The notes beneath the pieces are model-generated. The model did not search any database, was not told the DNA's origin, and was given only the letters and a program-made list of their open reading frames with translations. This document shows positions 1-7,312 of a DNA stretch of 59,875 bases, in pieces. Each line of letters starts with the position of its first letter. Positions within the stretch are counted from its first letter, which is position 1. Where the stretch lies: assembly GCA_900314355.1 (NCBI GenBank), contig OMUY01000041.1, forward strand, positions 1-59,875. The letters are read 5' to 3'. The translations under genes were made by a program, and so were the position numbers. This DNA is from an uncultured Eubacteriales bacterium (lineage in GTDB: Bacteria > Bacillota > Clostridia > Oscillospirales > Acutalibacteraceae).

Positions 1-13
1 TCCGCTTTATATT

Positions 14-916
14 TTAGAATTTCAGTTTTCTAAACTTTCCCGGGGAAATGCCTTCGTTCTCCGAGAAAAAATAGATAAAATTGGACTCGCTGTTGAAGCC
101 GATGTCATAGGCTATGGAGGCGATAGTCATATCTGTCTGCTGAAGAAGATATTTTGCTCTGTTCAGACGTGAAAGCAGAACGTAGTCGTAAGGAGAAACT
201 CCTGTCTGCTGTTTGAATACTCTTGAAAAATGAGAAGAACTCATGCTTACTATTTCGGCGAGCTTGGAGACCGTAAGGTTTTCATTCAAATTTTCGGAAA
301 TATATTCTTTTACTTCCCGAATATCTTCTTCATAACTGCTTTCGCCTTTTGCTTTGGGACTCAAAGGGTTTAACAGCTCGGCAAACAGTTTATAAATATC
401 AAGCGACATTCCTATTTCCGACGAGGGCTTTTCCTGGCGTATGCAGTCGAACAGACCAAACAGAAGATTTTTCACATGCTGAATATCTTTGCATTTTACA
501 AGATTTCCGCTGTTTCTTTCGATCTCTTCAAACAGGTCAAAAGAATTTCCTCCGCTTATATGCACCCATATCGACTCAAGACTGTTGTCGGTATAGTATT
601 CGTGCGGTTTGTAACAGTCGAGTATTACCGTATCGCCCGTTCGCGCCGTTATTGGGCTGCCGTCTTTTACAAAGGTAAATGTTCCGCTCAGAATGTGCGT
701 GATTAAAAGACTGTCATAATTATCCCTGATAAGATGATAGCCTTTGACGCAGAAAAAATGACCGGCGCTTATAGGATAATAATAAAGCTTTTTCGCCGTT
801 TGTGAAGGCGTGGAAAAATACACTTCGGATTTTTCGAGAACGCCTGTTTCTCTTGATTTCATTGCAACATCATACTTTATGGTAGAATTTCTAAAAAATC
901 CGGCAGATTTTCTCAA
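14..916 (-). CDS. AraC-family transcriptional regulator
   Basis: A cytoplasmic DNA-binding regulator, about 300 residues, the usual AraC length. The N-terminal half is a cupin-like sugar-sensing fold (roughly residues 30-160, with the TGDTVILDCYKPHEY segment). The C-terminal 100 residues carry two helix-turn-helix units, including the family signatures SMSSSHFSRVFKQQTG and IASIAYDIGFNSESNF. It is transcribed away from the sugar-catabolic operon to its right, so it is most likely that operon's effector-responsive regulator; this is inferred from position. The longest frame begins with TTG at 916, without a clear ribosome binding site. An ATG at 862 (residue 19, MKSRETG) is an alternative. A consensus sigma-A promoter lies just upstream. 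The effector is unknown. Confidence 0.93.
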   Translation of the reverse strand: MRKSAGFFRNSTIKYDVAMKSRETGVLEKSEVYFSTPSQTAKKLYYYPISAGHFFCVKGYHLIRDNYDSLLITHILSGTFTFVKDGSPITARTGDTVILDCYKPHEYYTDNSLESIWVHISGGNSFDLFEEIERNSGNLVKCKDIQHVKNLLFGLFDCIRQEKPSSEIGMSLDIYKLFAELLNPLSPKAKGESSYEEDIREVKEYISENLNENLTVSKLAEIVSMSSSHFSRVFKQQTGVSPYDYVLLSRLNRAKYLLQQTDMTIASIAYDIGFNSESNFIYFFSENEGISPGKFRKLKF

Positions 917-933
917 TTTTTTTTCTGATTTTT

Positions 934-962
934 ATTATATAATCAAATTAACAAAATGTCAA
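934..962 (-). promoter_or_regulatory. Sigma-A promoter for the AraC-family gene
   Basis: Reading the minus strand, TTGACA (962-957), a 17-base spacer and TATAAT (939-934) match both consensus hexamers exactly. Transcription would start near 927, a few bases before the TTG at 916 or about 65 bases before the ATG at 862. The plus strand of the same interval holds a TATAAT at 969-974 with no good -35, as expected for an activator-dependent promoter serving the operon to the right. That second assignment is inference. Confidence 0.8.
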
Positions 963-972
963 TTTCCTTATA

Positions 973-1518
973 ATGAGGTATGATATTAAGAAATTTTCAA
1001 AAGTAAAAGTTTGGGAAGATATTGTTGTAATTCCGACATACGAAATCGGCAAACCGGTTTACACCTTATTTATGTTTGACGACGGTCAATATCGAATTAC
1101 CAACGGCGAAATCAGCGACGTCGGTATAAATAAGAACCAAATTAAATGGTATAAATGGGCAGTTGACGGAATAAAAAAAGAGAACGGCGCCATTGTTCCG
1201 AATATGGCGTTCATGCACGTTCCTCTGCCAGAATACAAAGAGCTGGACGGTAATTTTGAGATAGGTATGAGACAGGAAAACAGTTGTACGGCGAGAGAAA
1301 ACGACGGATTTTTTAATGTCTTCAAAGAAAACGGCGGCACGCATGTTTTCTCAGGTCATGACCATAACAATAATTTTGTCGCCGATTATGAGGGAGTCAA
1401 GCTGTGCTATATGACAAAAAGCTCATATAACTGCTATTTCTCATCAAAAACTCTTGGAGGAACAGTCCTGACTCTTGACAAAAACAACAAGATTGGCACA
1501 GACATTAAATCTTTTTAA
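973..1518 (+). pseudogene. 5'-truncated calcineurin-like phosphoesterase remnant
   Basis: This 181-residue frame corresponds to only the C-terminal half of a metallophosphoesterase. It keeps the late metal-binding motifs (AFMHVPLPEY and FSGHDHNNN) but lacks the DxH, GD and GNH(D/E) motifs that build the rest of the di-metal site. The same C-terminal architecture (AFFHIPMKEY, FVGHDHMNN) is present in the complete relative at 11183-12232, so about 170 N-terminal residues are missing. A TATAAT at 969-974 overlaps the only plausible ATG and there is no ribosome binding site, so translation is doubtful. It ends 18 bases before the dehydrogenase gene. Most likely a decaying remnant left by a deletion or by insertion of the regulator gene; a small functional protein is not excluded. 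Confidence 0.65.
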
Positions 1519-1536
1519 TTAATCGGAGGACGATTT

Positions 1537-2742
1537 ATGAAAACATATGCGACCTATTTCCGGAACGATGAAAAAGAGCCGCTTCGCTACGGCGAAATCA
1601 ATTTGATAAATCCGCCGCGTCAAAGGCTAAGAAATGAGGAAAAAAAGACGGGAATCGAAGCAGTTCCCGTATTCTGCGGATTTTGCGGAACGGATTACGA
1701 GCTGATGAAGATGGGAAGAGAGAAAAAACTCACGCCGAAATTTCCCGACGGCGAAAAAAGACTAATAAACGGGCATGAAGGAGTCGTGTGGGTGCCTTCC
1801 GAAAACCGCTTCGCAATAGTTTTGATACGCGGCGGCGACAGCTGTGATCCTACCCGATTTACCGAGGACGAAACATATTTTGAATACGGGTGCGACGGCG
1901 CCGACGGTATTTTCTGCGACAAGGGCTTTTTTAACCCCGATATGCTATTGCACCTGCCGGGTAAATATGACAAACTAAAAAAACTTCCATTGTCGCTCGC
2001 CAAAAAATTGGTATTTTCCGATCCTTACGCTTGCGCGGTATTCCAGTATGAACGCATGTGTGATATAGGCGAGGCGCAGAATTTCCGTGTTGAACTCTCA
2101 AAACGAAAGTGTGATGAAAAAACCGCGAGAAAATATGCCGTAAAAAGGACTTTTGATCGTACGGTAATATTCGGTTTAGGCACGACGGGGCTTTTTATAG
2201 GCGACCAGATACGCTCAAATCAGAAAGACGCAAAAATTCTTTTTGTCGGAAGGAGCGAAGAAAACAGCAAAAAGGCGTTGTTTGTGAAAAATGAGCTTGG
2301 CTGCGACTATCTTTCTTCGGGCGGTATGAACGAAGAAGAAACAGCCGCCGCAATAACAGAAAGAATCGGCGGAACGGCAAGCGTCTTTGTCGGCACAAGC
2401 GGAACGGATGTTGAACACCGCATAGCGTTTGAACAAAAAGTTTTGGGCTGCAACGGAATATACAACAGTTTTTCCTTAGGTCCCAAAGTCACATTTGACA
2501 CCATGCCGTTCGGCTTTAAAAATCAGGTGATTTTGGCGTCAATCAATTTTACGCAAAAGCACATGGAAACGGCTATCGAACTATTGTGCAAAAGCAAGTT
2601 TGACCGACTTGTCGAACTCATTGACAAAGACGAATTTATAAATAATCCAATAGACTTTTACGAAAATAAAATTTATTCCAAAGGCGCGCCGTTAAAAACG
2701 GCGGTCATATGGAACGATAAATACATTGACTCGGAGGCATAA
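1537..2742 (+). CDS. Glucose-dehydrogenase-like MDR sugar 1-dehydrogenase
   Basis: A 401-residue medium-chain dehydrogenase/reductase, similar in layout to archaeal-type glucose/galactose dehydrogenases, which oxidise an aldose at C1 to a lactone with NAD(P)+. Visible features are the catalytic-zinc segment CGFCGTDYELM, the GHEGVVWV element (catalytic His-Glu) and a Rossmann dinucleotide loop IFGLGTTGLFIG. The usual four-cysteine structural-zinc lobe is degenerate: only scattered Cys residues remain in the 110-140 region. A strong GGAGG lies nine bases before the ATG, so the start is secure. It is the first intact gene of the operon and ends two bases before the next. In this context I infer it makes the aldonolactone consumed by the amidohydrolase-type protein at 6435. 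The sugar itself cannot be read from sequence. Confidence 0.8.
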   Translation: MKTYATYFRNDEKEPLRYGEINLINPPRQRLRNEEKKTGIEAVPVFCGFCGTDYELMKMGREKKLTPKFPDGEKRLINGHEGVVWVPSENRFAIVLIRGGDSCDPTRFTEDETYFEYGCDGADGIFCDKGFFNPDMLLHLPGKYDKLKKLPLSLAKKLVFSDPYACAVFQYERMCDIGEAQNFRVELSKRKCDEKTARKYAVKRTFDRTVIFGLGTTGLFIGDQIRSNQKDAKILFVGRSEENSKKALFVKNELGCDYLSSGGMNEEETAAAITERIGGTASVFVGTSGTDVEHRIAFEQKVLGCNGIYNSFSLGPKVTFDTMPFGFKNQVILASINFTQKHMETAIELLCKSKFDRLVELIDKDEFINNPIDFYENKIYSKGAPLKTAVIWNDKYIDSEA

Positions 2743-2744
2743 AA

Positions 2745-3770
2745 TTGAAAGCGGTACAAATTACAAAACCCGGTGAAATAAAAATTATCGAGAAAGACGC
2801 ACCAAAAGCAAAAGACGGTGAAGCGCTTTTAAAAGTGCTTTACTGCGGAATATGCGGCGCAGATGTTGCTTCATATACAGGCAACCAGCCGTTTACCACA
2901 TATCCCAGAATACCGGGACATGAATTTTCGGCGCAGATTTTAGAAATTCCGGATAATGACAAGGGACTGAAAACAGGAGATATTGTAACTTGCAATCCTT
3001 ATTTCAACTGCGGCAAATGCTATGCCTGCAAGCGGGGCATCGTGAACGCCTGCTATGACAATCAGACTATGGGCGTTCAGCGTGACGGCAGTTTTCAGGA
3101 ATATATAACAATGCCGATTGAAAGAATAATTGACGGTAAAGGTTTATCCGCAAAAGAACTTGCTCTTATCGAACCGTTTTCAATCAGCTGCCACGCGCTT
3201 TCAAGAGCCGATATTAAAAAAGGCGATAAAATGCTTATTATGGGATCAGGTCCCATCGGGCTTTTCGCTGTTATGCGCGCCAAAGCTCTCGGCGCAAAAG
3301 TTTTGATTGCAGATATGCTTGAATGCCGTCTTGAGCTTGCCAAGGAATTCGGAGCCGACCGTATTGTAAATGTCAAACAGAATAATTTGCATGAAGAATG
3401 TTTAAAATTTACGGACGGCAACGGATTCGACGTCTGCGTTGAGGCCTGCGGCGCACCCGAGACGTTCCTTTCATGTTTGAATGAAGCGGCGCACGGCGCA
3501 AATGTTATTTTAATCGGCAACGGCAAAAGGGAAACCACTTTCGTCCATTCCATTATTTTGAAAAAAGAGCTGAATATTTTCGGAAGCCGCAATTCTTTTA
3601 CAAAAGATTTTGAAACACTTATAGACCTTGTAAAAAACGGACAAGCGGATATACTTAAAATTGTCAGCGGCGTATATGAAAAGGAAAAAGCAAAAGACGC
3701 TTTTGAAGCTCTTGTCCATAATGACGGCACGCTGGCTAAAATTTTGATAAAATTCGGCGGGGAAATATGA
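2745..3770 (+). CDS. Zinc-dependent MDR alcohol dehydrogenase (aldonate/polyol dehydrogenase)
   Basis: A 341-residue cytoplasmic MDR dehydrogenase of the sorbitol/threonine dehydrogenase group. Catalytic-zinc residues sit in CGICGADVASY and GHEFSAQI. The structural zinc is bound by a complete cysteine cluster in CNPYFNCGKCYACKRG followed by a further Cys. The Rossmann motif is GSGPIGLFAVM. It starts at TTG (2745) preceded by GGAGG at about 2731-2735. The next gene overlaps it by four bases (ATGA), indicating translational coupling. E. coli LgoD, an L-galactonate 5-dehydrogenase yielding D-tagaturonate, belongs to this same family; the adjacent UxaB and UxaA homologues make that the best-fitting role. 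L-iditol or another polyol dehydrogenase is the alternative. Family assignment is firm; substrate is inference. Confidence 0.85.
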   Translation: MKAVQITKPGEIKIIEKDAPKAKDGEALLKVLYCGICGADVASYTGNQPFTTYPRIPGHEFSAQILEIPDNDKGLKTGDIVTCNPYFNCGKCYACKRGIVNACYDNQTMGVQRDGSFQEYITMPIERIIDGKGLSAKELALIEPFSISCHALSRADIKKGDKMLIMGSGPIGLFAVMRAKALGAKVLIADMLECRLELAKEFGADRIVNVKQNNLHEECLKFTDGNGFDVCVEACGAPETFLSCLNEAAHGANVILIGNGKRETTFVHSIILKKELNIFGSRNSFTKDFETLIDLVKNGQADILKIVSGVYEKEKAKDAFEALVHNDGTLAKILIKFGGEI

Positions 3771-5092
3771 AAGAAAAAATTATTCAATTCGGAACAGGCA
3801 ATTTTTTAAGAGGATTTGCCGATTATTTCATCGATTCTCTGAATAAACAAGGATTGTACGACGGCAAAACAGTTATCGTATCGCCAACGGATTCCGAAAA
3901 TGTAAAAAAAATAAACGAACAGAACGGAAAATATCATCTGATTTTAAGAGGAATAGAAAACGGGCGCGAAATATGCGAAATGACCGAAATAAATTCCGTT
4001 TCCCGCGCAGTAAATCCATACCGTGATTTCCGGGCTTTTTTGTCGCTTGCCGAAAATCCCGACATGCGATTTATCATCAGCAATACCACCGAAGCTGGCA
4101 TATGTTTTGACGATTCCTGCTCATTTGACGACAAGCCTGCGTCTTCTTTTCCCGGCAAGCTGACTCAGTTAATGTATAAGCGCTATCAAAAAGGTCTTGA
4201 AGGCTTTGTGATTTTAGCCTGCGAATTAATTGACGATAACGGCAGAAAACTTAAAGATTGCGTTTTGCAATACGCAGAGAAATGGGGACTCGGAGAGAAT
4301 TTCAAAAACTGGATAAAAGAGAAAAACCGCTTTTGCAATACTCTTGTCGACCGCATTGTCACGGGATATCCCAAAGACGAGGCGGAAGAAATATTCAAAA
4401 AATCGGGCTTCCGCGATATGCTTCTTGACACAGCCGAGCCTTATAATCTCTGGGTTATCGAAGGCGATTACGAACAAGAGCTTCCGCTAAAAAAAGGCGG
4501 ATTCAATGTGATTTGGACAGATGACGTTTCACCTTATAAAAAGATGAAAGTCCGCATTCTCAACGGTTCGCATACTTCGCTTGTTTTCCCGTCCCTTCTC
4601 TGCGGCGTGGAAACAGTCGGCGATAGTCTTAAAGACAGTCTGCTCAACGACTATCTTCACGCCTGCCTTTTTGACTGTATTCTGCCGACCTTGGGCGTGA
4701 ATACGGAAAATATGAAGTTCGCTTCTTCGGTGCTTGAACGTTTCGCCAATCCTTACATCAGACACCTTTGGCGGTCTATTTCGCTGAATTCCGTGAGCAA
4801 ATTTACCGTAAGAGTTCTGCCCGCAATAAAAGATTATTATCAGAAAAATGAAAATTTGCCAAAGGTTCTTGTTTTCTCTCTTTCATGTCTGATAAAATAT
4901 TACAAAGATTATGAACCGAATGACAGCAAAGCGGTTGTTGATTATATTAAAACGCACGATACCGGCGAAATTTTAAAAAAGGCCGCTTTATGGGGCGAGG
5001 ATTTGAGTTTTATGACGGAAATTGTAAATGAAAGTCTTGCCGAAATCAATAAGGACGGAATTAGAGAGGCGGTTAAATGGAGTATGTCCTGA
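3767..5092 (+). CDS. uxaB: Tagaturonate reductase / mannitol dehydrogenase family (UxaB-like)
   Basis: A 441-residue member of the polyol-specific long-chain dehydrogenase family. It has the N-terminal nucleotide-binding loop IQFGTGNFLRGF, the ISNTTEAGI segment typical of altronate oxidoreductases, and the C-terminal-domain signature KVRILNGSHTS near the middle. UxaB reduces D-tagaturonate to D-altronate with NADH in the cytoplasm. The ATG overlaps the previous stop (ATGA) and the 3' end overlaps the next gene by 16 bases, so this is the core of a translationally coupled operon. Fructuronate reductase (UxuB) and mannitol dehydrogenase are relatives. The NTTEAGI and NGSHTS motifs plus the adjacent altronate dehydratase favour UxaB. 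Length is slightly short of typical UxaB. Confidence 0.85.
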   Translation: MKEKIIQFGTGNFLRGFADYFIDSLNKQGLYDGKTVIVSPTDSENVKKINEQNGKYHLILRGIENGREICEMTEINSVSRAVNPYRDFRAFLSLAENPDMRFIISNTTEAGICFDDSCSFDDKPASSFPGKLTQLMYKRYQKGLEGFVILACELIDDNGRKLKDCVLQYAEKWGLGENFKNWIKEKNRFCNTLVDRIVTGYPKDEAEEIFKKSGFRDMLLDTAEPYNLWVIEGDYEQELPLKKGGFNVIWTDDVSPYKKMKVRILNGSHTSLVFPSLLCGVETVGDSLKDSLLNDYLHACLFDCILPTLGVNTENMKFASSVLERFANPYIRHLWRSISLNSVSKFTVRVLPAIKDYYQKNENLPKVLVFSLSCLIKYYKDYEPNDSKAVVDYIKTHDTGEILKKAALWGEDLSFMTEIVNESLAEINKDGIREAVKWSMS

Positions 5093-6438
5093 TAAATGAA
5101 AACGACAATGTTAAAGTCAGCCTTTCCGACGGTCATAAATACGCTTACAGGGATATAAAAAAAGGAGAGCCTGTAATAAAATACGGCTTTCCGATCGGAT
5201 TTGCCCTGCGGAATATAAAATCGGGCGAAATGGTTCATACCGATAATCTGAAAACATATCTTTCAGGCGTGAAAAATTACGCGTATAATCCCGAATTTAA
5301 GCCTTTGAAAAAAACTTCTCCGGCAGTTATCAACGCTTTCAAACGAAAAAACGGAAACGTAGGAATAAGAAACGAAATATGGATTGTCTCAACCGTCGGC
5401 TGCGTGAACGGCGTTGCGAAAACGATTGCCGAAAAAACGGGTGCGTTCTGTTTTACGCATCCTTACGGATGCAGCCAGCTTGGCGACGATTTATCAATTA
5501 CCCGAAAAATCCTCTCGGGGCTTATAAAAAATCCCAATGCCGGCGGCGTTTTGGTCATAGGTCTCGGATGCGAAAATAACGGCGTTGAAGAGATGAAAAA
5601 GGTTCTCGGCGACTATGATAAAGAAAGAATCCGCTTTTTAAAATGTCAGGAATGCGGCGATGAAATCAGTGAGGGTGTAAAAATAATATCAGAGCTTGAA
5701 AAAATCACGGCGGAAGACAAGCGCGTTCAGGTTCCGATATCAAATCTCAGGCTCGGACTGAAATGCGGAGGAAGCGACGGACTCTCAGGTATTACGGCAA
5801 ACCCTCTCTGCGGAAAAATCACGGACAGATTGACATCAATGGGCGGCTCGGCCGTTTTGACCGAAGTACCTGAGATGTTCGGCGCAGAAATGATTTTATT
5901 CAGGCGCTGTGTCGATAAATCGGTTTATGAAAAAGCCGTAAATATGATAAATAATTTCAAGCGGTATTTTATCGCCCGGGGTCAGTCTATAAGCGAAAAT
6001 CCTTCTCCCGGAAACAGAGAAGGCGGCATTACAACTCTTGAGGAAAAATCCCTCGGCTGCGTGCAGAAAGGCGGTTCTTCTCCCATAACTGCCGTTCTCG
6101 ATTACGGCGATACGGCGAAAGAGCCCGGTCTCAACCTTCTGAACGGTCCGGGAAACGACATTGTGGCAGCGACAAATCTGACGGCTGCCGGCTGTCAGCT
6201 TATTTTATTTACGACAGGCAGAGGAACGCCGCTCGGATCTGCTGTTCCGACCGTAAAAATCGCTACAAATTCCGCGCTTGCCCGAAAAAAACAAAACTGG
6301 ATAGATTTTGACGCCGAGTCGCAGAACGAAGAGGAGCTTTTTGACCTTCTGATAAAAACGGCGGACGGACAGCAAACTAAAAACGAGAAAAACAACTTCA
6401 GGGAAATTGCAATTTTTAAGGACGGCGTCACATTATGA
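5077..6438 (+). CDS. uxaA: Altronate dehydratase (UxaA-like)
   Basis: A 453-residue altronate/galactarate dehydratase family protein. Residues 1-75 form the small SAF-like domain. The main domain carries conserved Cys-containing motifs, including HPYGCSQLGDD, GLGCENNGVEE, GLKCGGSDGLSGI and TTGRGTPLGSAVPT. The reaction is dehydration of D-altronate to 2-keto-3-deoxy-D-gluconate, usually needing Fe2+ or another divalent metal. It is somewhat shorter than the roughly 495 residues of E. coli UxaA. It overlaps uxaB by 16 bases and the following amidohydrolase gene by four (ATGA), so it sits in one coupled operon. Its product would enter the KDG kinase/aldolase route, but neither enzyme is encoded within this window. 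Confidence 0.9.
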   Translation: MEYVLINENDNVKVSLSDGHKYAYRDIKKGEPVIKYGFPIGFALRNIKSGEMVHTDNLKTYLSGVKNYAYNPEFKPLKKTSPAVINAFKRKNGNVGIRNEIWIVSTVGCVNGVAKTIAEKTGAFCFTHPYGCSQLGDDLSITRKILSGLIKNPNAGGVLVIGLGCENNGVEEMKKVLGDYDKERIRFLKCQECGDEISEGVKIISELEKITAEDKRVQVPISNLRLGLKCGGSDGLSGITANPLCGKITDRLTSMGGSAVLTEVPEMFGAEMILFRRCVDKSVYEKAVNMINNFKRYFIARGQSISENPSPGNREGGITTLEEKSLGCVQKGGSSPITAVLDYGDTAKEPGLNLLNGPGNDIVAATNLTAAGCQLILFTTGRGTPLGSAVPTVKIATNSALARKKQNWIDFDAESQNEEELFDLLIKTADGQQTKNEKNNFREIAIFKDGVTL

Positions 6439-7310
6439 TCATAGACTGCCACGCGCATTTGTGGAAAAATCAACACGGAAAAGTTCAGGGCAGAGATGTT
6501 TTCTCTGTCGGAGGCGGAAAAAGCGATTTCGGCGGTGAAGTTCGTCAAATGATGCCGCCCTATATGGTAAACGGCGAAAATACCGCGGAAATGTTAATCT
6601 CGAATATGGACTATGCGGGAGTCGGCGGCGCTGTCATCACTCAGGAAGAAATTGACGGCAATCAGGACGGGTACCTTTTAACGGTAAAGAAAAAATACCC
6701 CAACAGGCTGAAAATCTGCTCGCTCTATGAAGAAAACAAACCGTTTTCCCTCGACGGCTTCGACGGGGTAAAAATATGCGCCGGCCGATTGCCGACGGAG
6801 GATTTGACGAAGCACTGCAAGGTATTTGAGAAAGCGGACAAAGAACATAAGTTTATATCAATAGAACTCGCGGACGGCGACAGACAAACCGGCTCGCTGT
6901 TGGAGATAATACGGCAGTATCCCGATTTGCGGTTTTCTGTCGGTCATTTCGGAATGGTGACGCGCGTCGGCTGGAAAGAGCAGATAAAGCTTGCGAGAAA
7001 CAAAAACGTCCGTATTGAAAGCGGCGGCATAACATGGCTGTTCAACAGCGAATTTTACCCATATCCGTCGGCTGTCAAAGCGATAAAAGAAGCCGCCGGA
7101 ATATGCGGTTTTGAAAAGCTGATGTGGGGAAGCGACTATCCGCGTACTATGACGGAAATAACGTACAAAATGAGTTTTGATTTTGTATTAAAATCAAAAG
7201 AGCTGACCGAAGCGGAAAAGAAAGCTTTTCTCTTTGAAAATGCGAAAGAATTTTACGGGTTTACTGATTTGACGAAATGCAATAAAATAAAGAATATGCT
7301 GGAGGACTGA
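6435..7310 (+). CDS. Amidohydrolase-2 family protein, possible sugar lactonase
   Basis: A 291-residue TIM-barrel hydrolase of the metal-dependent amidohydrolase superfamily (Amidohydrolase_2). It begins with the metal-binding motif IIDCHAHLW. It also has a mid-barrel histidine in FSVGHFGMV and the C-terminal MWGSDYPRTM motif, whose Asp is the expected catalytic residue. COG3618-type relatives include sugar lactonases, notably L-galactono-lactonase and L-fucono-lactonase, as well as decarboxylases and sulfomuconolactonase. Placed between a sugar 1-dehydrogenase and UxaA/UxaB homologues, a lactonase converting the aldonolactone to the aldonate is the most economical role; this is inference from context. 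The ATG overlaps the stop of uxaA, and the gene ends two bases before the beta-helix gene. Confidence 0.8.
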   Translation: MIIDCHAHLWKNQHGKVQGRDVFSVGGGKSDFGGEVRQMMPPYMVNGENTAEMLISNMDYAGVGGAVITQEEIDGNQDGYLLTVKKKYPNRLKICSLYEENKPFSLDGFDGVKICAGRLPTEDLTKHCKVFEKADKEHKFISIELADGDRQTGSLLEIIRQYPDLRFSVGHFGMVTRVGWKEQIKLARNKNVRIESGGITWLFNSEFYPYPSAVKAIKEAAGICGFEKLMWGSDYPRTMTEITYKMSFDFVLKSKELTEAEKKAFLFENAKEFYGFTDLTKCNKIKNMLED

Positions 7311-7312
7311 AA

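Noticed and set aside
3095-3787. A 230-codon minus-strand frame opposite the zinc dehydrogenase gene
   Set aside because: It is the antisense of a well-supported gene, and its composition reflects the reverse complement of that coding sequence.
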